NCBI GenBank assembly: GCA_947495035.1
Contig: CANLXI010000003.1
Span: 1 to 64,000, forward strand
From: an uncultured Granulosicoccus sp.
Lineage (GTDB): Bacteria; Pseudomonadota; Gammaproteobacteria; Granulosicoccales; Granulosicoccaceae
Direction: 5' to 3'
Length of the DNA: 64,000 nt
The position numbers were made by a program, and so were the translations under genes. Positions 57,633-64,000 of this stretch are shown here, piece after piece; the first letter of the stretch is position 1, and every line of letters begins with the position of its first letter. Below the pieces are notes generated by a model, which was not told where the DNA came from, ran no database searches, and saw only the letters and a list, made by a program, of their open reading frames with translations.

Positions 57633-58598
57633 CTATTGGGTAGCGAGGTAGCCCTCGTAAATTGCCTTGCCCTTTTCTCCAAGCTCCTCCACGGCCTTGG
57701 TTCGCAATGGTTCAGCCCTGGCAACCAGTGCGTCGTGAAGCTCGGGAGACACCGTGCCCAGGGTCATGCCATTGTCGGCGAGCGTGGCCATTCTGGTCGC
57801 ATCCTCGGCGCGTGCTGCCTGCCAGAAGGTGGGTTGCAGGTCCGCGGCGATCTTCGCGATGCTTGCCTGATCTTCGTCACTCAGGGCATTCCAGCTATCC
57901 AGGTTCACGGTCATGGCGTTCAGGTTCCAGGAGTGTGCCGTTGGATACCCGTGTGAAAGGAATTCCCAGAACGATCCATCGACGGCAGATGACGAAGAGG
58001 TGACGACACCTTCGATGGCGCCCGATGCCAGAGAGGGAATGACTTCGCCCCATGGCAACTGAACTGGCGTCATGCCAGCCGCGCCGTAGACTTCCGTTGA
58101 CGTCTTGTCGTAGGTCCGGACGCGAATGCCTGCCATGGAGTCGATATCGCTTATCTCCTTTTCGACCCACAGCTGTGGAGCTGGCCAGGGGATCGTATAG
58201 AGAACCTTCTGATTGTGATTTGCCATGATTGCGTCAAGATCGTCACGGAAATAGTTGTCGAACGATTCAAACGCGTCAAACGATGCAAACATGAACGGCA
58301 GGCCCGGCAATCCGAGCAAGGGTTCATCACCGATCTGCTGTGGTAGCAACAAGTCACCAATGGGGACCAGCCCGTCGCGAACCGTTGCCAGCATTTCAGG
58401 GCCCTTGAAGCCCAGAGAGCCACCAGGGTGAATGGTGATATCGACGCGTCCCTCTGTCGATGTTCTGACTTCGTCAGCAAAAACGCCTGCACTGCTCGTG
58501 ATGAAATTGCCATCTGGCCAGGCCATTGGCAAATCCCAGCTGTCGCCCATGACCGGTGAGCTTGCAATCATCAGCGCCGCAATTGTACGAAACACCAT
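57633..58598 (-). CDS. dctP: TRAP transporter substrate-binding protein (DctP)
   Basis: 321 residues. A signal peptide (about residues 1-18) precedes a DctP fold with SSAGVFADEVRTSTEGRVDI, VRTYDKTSTEVYGAAGMTPVQLPWGEV (quoted in part; about 155-180) and the conserved arginine at RVRTYDK expected to bind a carboxylate. AAGGAG lies seven bases upstream of the ATG. The cluster context suggests 5-oxoproline or a related cyclic amide as ligand; C4-dicarboxylates cannot be excluded from sequence alone. Confidence 0.9.
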   Translation of the reverse strand: MVFRTIAALMIASSPVMGDSWDLPMAWPDGNFITSSAGVFADEVRTSTEGRVDITIHPGGSLGFKGPEMLATVRDGLVPIGDLLLPQQIGDEPLLGLPGLPFMFASFDAFESFDNYFRDDLDAIMANHNQKVLYTIPWPAPQLWVEKEISDIDSMAGIRVRTYDKTSTEVYGAAGMTPVQLPWGEVIPSLASGAIEGVVTSSSSAVDGSFWEFLSHGYPTAHSWNLNAMTVNLDSWNALSDEDQASIAKIAADLQPTFWQAARAEDATRMATLADNGMTLGTVSPELHDALVARAEPLRTKAVEELGEKGKAIYEGYLATQ

Positions 58599-58764
58599 CT
58601 TGTCTCTCCTTCAGGATTGTTGCCAAATACACATCTACCTCACGTATGTTCAGGCATTGGCAGGACAAGAGAAAGCGATATAAATTCGTATGCTTGCATT
58701 CCTTCCTGGAATGTCACTGTCTATCCGGCAGCCGTCATCACTACCGGATACGACTGTATCAAGG

Positions 58765-59673
58765 TCAGATCTGATAGCTTTTGCCAAAATCGCAATGCAG
58801 TTTTACAAGCTCGGCTATCTCGTGGACAAAGGTATGAGGCCTGTCGCTTCGGTACATGGCCACGTAGGGAACAGGCGGCAAGGGCGTTTCTGTTTCAATG
58901 ACTTCAAGTTTCCCTGATTCTTCAAGCCGCTGACAGAATTCGTAGGGCAGGTACGCAACCCCGAGCCCCGCAACCGTCAGGCCGAGCAGTGCGGTCATGG
59001 AATCGCACACCAGGGTTTCCTGGAAAACGACGCCGCGGTCTTTGAGCCATTTGTTCAGGTACATTCCCGACCCCGATGAGTGTCCCTGGACCAGGACCGG
59101 ATACTGGGCCAGATCCCTGTGTCGGATCGGTCCTGGCAGATCGACAAGGCCTTTTTTCGCCATCCAGTAGTTCTGCACCTTGGCAACTGGAATGGAGGAG
59201 AACTCAGGCAGTGTGAACGTTTCGGGAATGATGACCAGGTCAAGCTGACTTTGCTCCAGATCATTGAACAGTGCTCTGGCCATATCCACTTTCGGGAAGA
59301 TTCTGACATTGGCGAACTGCTCCTTGATGGCCGAGATGAGCTGGGGCAGCCAGGTGATGGTAGTCAGTTCCGTTACCCCGATACGTAACGATCTTGGCTG
59401 CTTGGAATCCCCATGCTGGACTTCGATGATCTGATCGTGAAGCTCGAGAATCTGCCTGGCCACTTCGAACAGCTGTTCACCGCGCGCTGTCAATCTGGCT
59501 CCACGCAGGCTGCGATCGAATATCTCTATCCGGGATCCTCGCTCCAGCTCCTGTACACGCTTCGAGATGGCTGATTGCGTTGTGCACAGATGGGCGGCTG
59601 CCCGTTCAAATGTGCCTAGTTCGGCGATCCAGTACAGTGTTTCAAGCTGCTTCAGGGTAATGCGTGTGTTCAT
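58765..59673 (-). CDS. LysR-family regulator of the TRAP/5-oxoprolinase cluster
   Basis: 302 residues. A helix-turn-helix at the N-terminus (LETLYWIAELGTFERAAAHL, then TTQSAISKRVQELE) and an effector domain of the LysR type. It sits between pxpA and dctP on the same strand, so it likely controls transport and hydrolysis genes together. An inverted repeat lies just upstream of its ATG. The effector is unknown. Confidence 0.88.
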   Translation of the reverse strand: MNTRITLKQLETLYWIAELGTFERAAAHLCTTQSAISKRVQELERGSRIEIFDRSLRGARLTARGEQLFEVARQILELHDQIIEVQHGDSKQPRSLRIGVTELTTITWLPQLISAIKEQFANVRIFPKVDMARALFNDLEQSQLDLVIIPETFTLPEFSSIPVAKVQNYWMAKKGLVDLPGPIRHRDLAQYPVLVQGHSSGSGMYLNKWLKDRGVVFQETLVCDSMTALLGLTVAGLGVAYLPYEFCQRLEESGKLEVIETETPLPPVPYVAMYRSDRPHTFVHEIAELVKLHCDFGKSYQI

Positions 59674-59682
59674 GCCTGTTGC

Positions 59683-59701
59683 TCAAATCCGGCGGATTTG
59701 A
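59683..59701. promoter_or_regulatory. Inverted repeat upstream of the LysR gene
   Basis: Perfect 8-bp arms TCAAATCC / GGATTTGA with a 3-base spacer, 10 bp upstream of the LysR ATG in the gap after pxpA. Position suits autoregulation or a LysR-binding site; it is also possible that it forms a small mRNA hairpin. Confidence 0.4.
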
Positions 59702-59762
59702 TTCCACCGTGGCACATTTTTGCTCGGTTCGGGATGCTTGTATGGAATGAATTCGTAGCGCA

Positions 59763-60524
59763 TCAAAGCGGATAGGGGGCAATCTCGAATCCTGCGGCTG
59801 CAACTCCCCTCCTGATGGCATGTGCAAGGCCGACGCTGCCTGGGGTGTCACTATGGACCAGAACAGAGTCGAACTCGCACGGAACCTCGCTTCCATCGAT
59901 GAGACGCAGTTTCCCGCTTGACAGTGTCTGAGCCACTCTTGACTCTACAGCTCCCAGATCGCTGATCAGCGCAGATTCGGTTCCACGTGGCGCCAGTCTG
60001 CCAGCTGCCATGTAGCCGCGGTCTGCGAGAAAGGATCGGATGGTTTCGACACCCGCATTTTCTGCCGCCAAGGCAGCCTCGGTATGCGGTAAACCGATGA
60101 ACTTGAGTGTCGGGTCAAAGGATTTCATGGCCTGTATCAGTGTGCGCGCGACATCGGCATCGACAAATGACAGGTTGCCCAGTGCGCCGTGAAAGTTGGC
60201 GTGAGTCAGCCTGTGTCCACCATGTTCTGCAATTGCGCTCAGTGCTCCCAGTTGCGATAGGGTCTCGAGTTCCAGTTCCTTCAGCGACATCGTCAGGGCG
60301 CGTCGGCCGAAACCGTTTCTATCGGGGTAACCGACATGTCCGCCTATCCGGACCTTGTGTTCGCCTGCAAGGGTCACAGCCTGAGCCATCACCATCGGGT
60401 CGCCGGCGTGAGCCCCGCAGGCAATGTTGGCGGATGTGACCAGGGGAAAGATCTGCTCGTCAGGGGCGATGCGGTAAGGGCCGAAGCCTTCCCCCAGGTC
60501 GGAGTTGACGTCAATCGTTTTCAA
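59763..60524 (-). CDS. pxpA: 5-oxoprolinase subunit A (LamB/YcsF family)
   Basis: 253 residues from a TTG start at 60524, overlapping the pxpC stop as TTGA and preceded by GGAG at seven bases. The family N-terminus KTIDVNSDLGEGFG begins right there, and no ATG lies near it; the frame is open upstream to 60632 only inside pxpC. Other family motifs are SANIACGAHAGDP, IGGHVGYPDRNGFGRR and EVPCEFDSVLVHSDTPG. With PxpB and PxpC it cleaves 5-oxoproline to glutamate using ATP. Confidence 0.9.
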   Translation of the reverse strand: MKTIDVNSDLGEGFGPYRIAPDEQIFPLVTSANIACGAHAGDPMVMAQAVTLAGEHKVRIGGHVGYPDRNGFGRRALTMSLKELELETLSQLGALSAIAEHGGHRLTHANFHGALGNLSFVDADVARTLIQAMKSFDPTLKFIGLPHTEAALAAENAGVETIRSFLADRGYMAAGRLAPRGTESALISDLGAVESRVAQTLSSGKLRLIDGSEVPCEFDSVLVHSDTPGSVGLAHAIRRGVAAAGFEIAPYPL

Positions 60525-61507
60525 TTCATTGCTCCCCGGTAGTCCTCTCGAGCCATTGCCATCAGGCACCGTATTCTGTCTGTTTGCCTTTGCTGTGCTT
60601 CTCGCGCTGCCACGGCGTCCTCGACAGCGCACGCTTGGAAGCGAACTGGTTTTCCCAATGGGACCTGTGCCAGAACCGGCAAATCCGCGTCGATGATCTT
60701 GCCCAGTTTCGGATAGCCACCCGCGGTGTTCGCATCCATCAACTGAACCACGGGTTGTCCTGAGGGTGGCAACTGAATCGTGCCTGGCAATATCCCGTGA
60801 GACAGCATTTCACGCGGGGTCCTTGTTCGCAGTTGCGGACCGGAGAGCCGGTAACCGACGCGGTTGCTTTCGGGGGTAATTTGCCAGTCGGTGCGCAGAA
60901 ATTCAGCCTGATTGCTGGTGTCCAGTTCATCCCATTCGTTCGCCGGCACGAATCTCAGTGTTGGTGTCTCGTCCAGATCTCTCCAGAGCTCGGGAAAGCT
61001 TCTGGGGCTCAGGCCAAGCCTCGTGGGTTTGACCGGGTTGCGGCTGCCTCCGACGCTCAGCTTGTCGCCGCTCTTCAGCACTCGACCGTCGACGCCGCCA
61101 AAATGCCCCTTGAGGTCGGTCGACCTCGAACCGAGAACCAGCGGTACATCAATACCACCCCGTACACAGAGATAGACACGCATCCCGGACTGGCAGCGTC
61201 CGGCCTTCAGTTGTTGCCCTTTCAAGACGGTCTGCACCCACCAGCGGAACAATGGTCGACCGTCTATCTCTGCATCCAACGGTGCGCCTGTCAGACATAG
61301 GGTGATATCGCTTTGCGCCTTGATCTCGAAGCCGCCCAAGGTGAATTCCAGAGCCGCGGCGTCGGCCGTATTGCCCAGGGCTGCATTGCCGATGGCAAGC
61401 GCTTGCGCATCCATGGCCCCGCAAGAGCCAACGCCAGCGGATCGATGGCCGAATCGACCCTGATCCTGAACCGATGAGTAGAAGCCCGGTGTGATGATCT
61501 CGATCAC
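60521..61507 (-). CDS. pxpC: 5-oxoprolinase subunit C (biotin-dependent carboxylase-like)
   Basis: 328 residues, AHS2/cyclophilin-like domain with QDQGRFGHRSAGVGSCGAMD near the N-terminus, SNRVGYRLSGPQL and QLMDANTAGGYPKLG. It starts at GTG 61507, which overlaps the pxpB stop as GTGA. It partners PxpB in the ATP-dependent ring opening of 5-oxoproline; such pairs were once annotated as allophanate hydrolase or KipA. Confidence 0.93.
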   Translation of the reverse strand: MIEIITPGFYSSVQDQGRFGHRSAGVGSCGAMDAQALAIGNAALGNTADAAALEFTLGGFEIKAQSDITLCLTGAPLDAEIDGRPLFRWWVQTVLKGQQLKAGRCQSGMRVYLCVRGGIDVPLVLGSRSTDLKGHFGGVDGRVLKSGDKLSVGGSRNPVKPTRLGLSPRSFPELWRDLDETPTLRFVPANEWDELDTSNQAEFLRTDWQITPESNRVGYRLSGPQLRTRTPREMLSHGILPGTIQLPPSGQPVVQLMDANTAGGYPKLGKIIDADLPVLAQVPLGKPVRFQACAVEDAVAAREAQQRQTDRIRCLMAMAREDYRGAMN

Positions 61508-62151
61508 GTGCTCATCGCCACTGCGGTAAACCGGACTCTGTCACCGGGTGACAACAAGGCAGCCTGTGTTCTGTTGATGTCGAACAGCTGAGTCTCGGTG
61601 TGCCCGATAATGTGCCAGCCGGATGGCGATGTGCGTGAAATGATGCCCGTCTGGCCACCGCCGATCACCACACTGCCAGCTTCGACGCGTACCCGAGGCT
61701 CGGTCCGTCGAGGTTCGGCAAGACGTTCATCCAGACCTCCCAGGTAAGGAAAGCCGGGCTGGCTTCCCAGTGCAAACACCGTGTATTCGCCGCTGGTATG
61801 AAGTAGCACGATCTCTGCAACAGACAGATGCTTGCGGGCCGCTATACCGTTCAAATCTTCCCCGTCATAGACTACGGGGATATCCACAAGGGTGGACCTT
61901 GGAGCCATCGGCGTGATCGATCTCCACGATTGTAATACCCGCTGGTGAATATCTTCCGGGTCTGCGTCCGGGGACAGGCACAGCAGCAGGCTGTGCATAC
62001 CAAGAACGCATTCAGCCACGCCCTGAATGTCCCGGCACTGCAGGTCCAGAGACCAATAGTGTCCTTGAACATCCAGGCTGAGCGGACCCTTGCTCTGAAA
62101 CAGCAAGCCGCTTTCGCCGAGCCTGGACATCTGCAAGTCGGGGCTTTCCAC
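61504..62151 (-). CDS. pxpB: 5-oxoprolinase subunit B (KipI/AHS1 family)
   Basis: 215 residues from a GTG at 62151; an ATG at 62130 would shorten the N-terminus relative to the family. Family motifs are IPVVYDGEDLNGIA (about residue 105), FALGSQPGFPYLGGLDERL and GSVVIGGGQTGIISRTSPSGWHIIG (quoted in parts, about 135-190), then LLSPGDRVRF. It overlaps pxpC by 4 bp and lies 96 bp after the aminotransferase-like gene. Confidence 0.9.
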   Translation of the reverse strand: MESPDLQMSRLGESGLLFQSKGPLSLDVQGHYWSLDLQCRDIQGVAECVLGMHSLLLCLSPDADPEDIHQRVLQSWRSITPMAPRSTLVDIPVVYDGEDLNGIAARKHLSVAEIVLLHTSGEYTVFALGSQPGFPYLGGLDERLAEPRRTEPRVRVEAGSVVIGGGQTGIISRTSPSGWHIIGHTETQLFDINRTQAALLSPGDRVRFTAVAMST

Positions 62152-62247
62152 CAGTCAGTCCACGTCGTGCCGAGTCAGAGTGTCACGACAAGACAAGGCC
62201 AGCAAACTGTTCATGTAGTGATCTCGCGTTGGCTGGGGGAGGTCATT

Positions 62248-63522
62248 TCACGAAGTGACGTGTGACTTGCTGCTGATGATTTCCCTGATCGCTTTCAGCG
62301 TCCGAGCCACTTCATCCGTTGTGTTGTAGTGGCACATGGAGACACGTATGCAGTCGGGCAGATTCAATGGAATCAGAACATTGCCGCTGTAGTGGTCAGC
62401 CTTGCGGGTGTGGGTGCGGATTCCTTGCTTCTTCAGCAAGTCGACAATGTCAGCGGACGCAATACCATCCACCACGAAAGACACGGTGCCTTCACGTTTC
62501 GGATTGTCTGCCCCGGCAATGATGGTGACGCCATTCATGCTGCGCAGCCCGGGCAGGTTGGCGGTGCCATTGACCAATGCATTGGTCAGATGGGTTTCAT
62601 AGGTGTGAATTGCTCTGCCGGCCGCCTCGATGCGTAGCCGAGGTTCGGTCTCATCCGAGACTTCGCCACCCAGCCAGTCGAAATACTCGACCACATTGGA
62701 GATCGTTGCAAAGGCACCGGTGTCGCGTGTGCCCAGTTCCCAGTTACCAACGGGCCCGCCATTCAAGGCTTCATGAGGCAATTCGGTGAGTCGGTCGGAG
62801 ATCCAGGCGATGCCATAACCATGGCGTGAAAATACCTTGTAGGGTGAAATCGCATAGCCGTCGACATCGTAGGCTTGCAGATTCATCTGGCCATGAGCGG
62901 CGTGCTGGATGCCATCGACAATGATGAAGCACTCTGGCGCTACGGCACGGATAGCTCTGGAAATGGCGGCCACATCCATACCGATGCCGGTGACAGGGGA
63001 GGCGTGCAGGATGGTTGCTACCGCCACGTCCGGGGTCATGCAGGCAGCATAGTCGTCGGCAGTGACGAGGCCGAGTGAATCCTGGTGCGGCACGTTCACA
63101 TACTCGAGATCGGCGATACCCGCCCAGTGCTGTGCCGCGCTGCGACTGGAAGGGTGTTCGATCGAGCTGCCGATGACCCTGGAACCCTTTGCTGCGTTGA
63201 CACAGGCAGTGCGGATCATGCGAAACAACAGTTCCGTGCCGGTCTCGCCAACAATGAACTGTCCTGCGGCCGGATTCATGAAGGTCCGCAGATCTGCCCG
63301 TGCCTTGTCAATGATGCCGGACAGCGCGGCGGCCGCCGGATTGTCTCGACCCTGGTTATCGGGAATGGCGGCATGGAACGCCGAAGTCTCGATCACCGAT
63401 TTCAGGGTCAATGCACCACCGCCATTTTCCAGGTAGATGCGTGGTCCCTGAAAGGGGCAGCTCTCCACATGAGCAAAACGGTCACGAATTGCTGCGATGA
63501 GAGCGGGGTTGTCTTGAATCAT
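62248..63522 (-). CDS. Class V aminotransferase / cysteine desulfurase-like PLP enzyme
   Basis: 424 residues from ATG 63522, which has AAGGA seven bases upstream. It is a fold-type I PLP enzyme: RIYLENGGGALT at about 29-40, GSSIEHPSSRSAAQHWAG near residue 117, VDGIQHAAHG (PLP Asp) and ISPYKVFSRHGYG with the Schiff-base lysine, then RVSMCHYNTTDEV at the C-terminus. NifS, kynureninase and isopenicillin-epimerase-like proteins share these motifs, so the reaction cannot be named. First in the pxp cluster, it may act on the same substrate or its product. Confidence 0.82.
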   Translation of the reverse strand: MIQDNPALIAAIRDRFAHVESCPFQGPRIYLENGGGALTLKSVIETSAFHAAIPDNQGRDNPAAAALSGIIDKARADLRTFMNPAAGQFIVGETGTELLFRMIRTACVNAAKGSRVIGSSIEHPSSRSAAQHWAGIADLEYVNVPHQDSLGLVTADDYAACMTPDVAVATILHASPVTGIGMDVAAISRAIRAVAPECFIIVDGIQHAAHGQMNLQAYDVDGYAISPYKVFSRHGYGIAWISDRLTELPHEALNGGPVGNWELGTRDTGAFATISNVVEYFDWLGGEVSDETEPRLRIEAAGRAIHTYETHLTNALVNGTANLPGLRSMNGVTIIAGADNPKREGTVSFVVDGIASADIVDLLKKQGIRTHTRKADHYSGNVLIPLNLPDCIRVSMCHYNTTDEVARTLKAIREIISSKSHVTS

Positions 63523-63865
63523 TGGGCAATCCTTTTCGGCGTCAACGCTCAGCTCACGAATGGCAGCGACGATCAGACTGACGTCGTCCATTCCATTCGT
63601 TTGATGAACACGGTTGTCACTTGACCACGATGCAAGTGCTCCTGGAAAGCCATCCGCTTTCTACCAGAGCCGCAGGAAGCTCGTCACCCGGGTTTCGTTA
63701 TCGCAGCAAGTTGGACTGAGATTGCCTGATTCGGCTCCTTACTTAAAGTGATTAATTATCATCATTAATCATCGAAAATGCGCATGTAACGACGCGGCGC
63801 GGGTGACGTGTCGTTGCAGGCAGGTACTACTGACGAAAGCCGGCCCTGCATTGAGCCGCAGGAGC
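63523..63865. other. 343-bp gap between hemE and the pxp cluster
   Basis: It holds the promoter region of the leftward pxp cluster, including the A/T-rich palindrome at 63749-63771. No convincing hemE terminator or RNA gene is visible. Confidence 0.5.
63749..63771. promoter_or_regulatory. A/T-rich palindrome upstream of the pxp cluster
   Basis: Perfect 8-bp arms TGATTAAT / ATTAATCA with a 7-base spacer TATCATC, about 230 bp upstream of the first gene of the cluster. It stands out from the G/C-rich surroundings and resembles a dimer-binding operator, although the binding protein is unknown. It does not fit the Fur consensus. Confidence 0.5.
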
Positions 63866-64000
63866 CTAGCGTTGGCTCAATTCACGCACCGCTTCCACCA
63901 TGACACCCAGGTGATCCGGATTGACGTGCTGGTGAATGCCATGACCCAGGTTGAAGACATGTCCCGGGCCTGCACCGTAGCTGTCGAGCACACGCTTGAC
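63866..64000 (-). CDS. hemE: Uroporphyrinogen decarboxylase, C-terminal end (partial)
   Basis: The last 44 codons plus stop, cut by the right edge of the window. The frame reads [19 protein letters not shown], then [18 protein letters not shown] and ends ELSQR. The [13 protein letters not shown] motif is diagnostic for HemE, the tetrapyrrole enzyme that makes coproporphyrinogen III. In several gammaproteobacteria hemE lies next to gltBD; here it is about 25 kb from gltB. Confidence 0.93.
   Translation of the reverse strand, partial: VKRVLDSYGAGPGHVFNLGHGIHQHVNPDHLGVMVEAVRELSQR

Noticed and set aside
1..64000. tRNA genes, rRNA genes, CRISPR arrays, insertion sequences and prophage
   Set aside because: No cloverleaf-like arms, direct-repeat/spacer patterns, transposase or phage genes were recognised in a by-eye reading of both strands. 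A dedicated scan could still find a missed tRNA.

Overview
The window looks like chromosome of a free-living, Gram-negative gammaproteobacterium. The evidence is the type IV pilus block pilMNOPQ-aroK-aroB-damX-gltB next to a divergent ponA, a RsmE/DnaG/TrmB/HemE housekeeping set, TRAP and SLC13 transporters, and many lipoproteins with clear lipoboxes. A marine, Granulosicoccus-like or Chromatiales-like organism is possible, but that is only an impression from gene content. I saw no tRNA, rRNA, CRISPR array or insertion sequence.

Layout. 1-8.9 kb: an 8-bp tandem repeat, then a leftward purine catabolism operon (NCS2 permease, LysR regulator, xanthine dehydrogenase xdhA-xdhB-xdhC, guanine deaminase). 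9-14.8 kb: an SLC13-type carrier, trmB behind a small RRM protein, a GIY-YIG protein, tcdA, an orphan lipoprotein and a CinA-type MoCF protein. 14.8-22.7 kb: an alpha-glucoside system with LacI regulator, binding protein, two permeases, ATPase and GH13 glucosidase (agl-like), with two matching LacI-type operators and a sigma-70 promoter. 22.7-23.2 kb: a 9-bp minisatellite.

23.2-34.9 kb is the most unusual region. A non-canonical chaperone-usher fibre locus is spread over two divergent units. Leftward are a DUF4402-like major subunit, a two-domain DUF4402-like protein, a PapD-like chaperone and a glycine-zipper protein. Rightward is a large usher-like outer-membrane protein that ends in a SPOR peptidoglycan-binding domain, followed by a methyl-accepting chemotaxis protein. 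A FlgT-like lipoprotein faces the cluster.

34.8-52.7 kb: leftward housekeeping genes (sirtuin, LEA/WHy lipoprotein, rsmE, dnaG, gltB, damX, aroB, aroK, pilQPONM). gltD does not follow gltB. 53-55.6 kb: ponA on the plus strand. 55.7-63.5 kb: a leftward gene set with a class V aminotransferase-like protein, 5-oxoprolinase subunits pxpB-pxpC-pxpA, a LysR regulator and a DctPQM TRAP transporter, which reads as an uptake and hydrolysis route for 5-oxoproline or a related lactam. The right edge holds the last 44 codons of hemE.

Working together: most operons are tightly packed with 1-4 bp overlaps. Several starts had to be reassigned. The clearest cases are trmB, whose conserved N-terminus is reachable only from a CTG codon preceded by GGAGG, and pxpB/pxpC/pxpA, which all appear to start at non-ATG codons.
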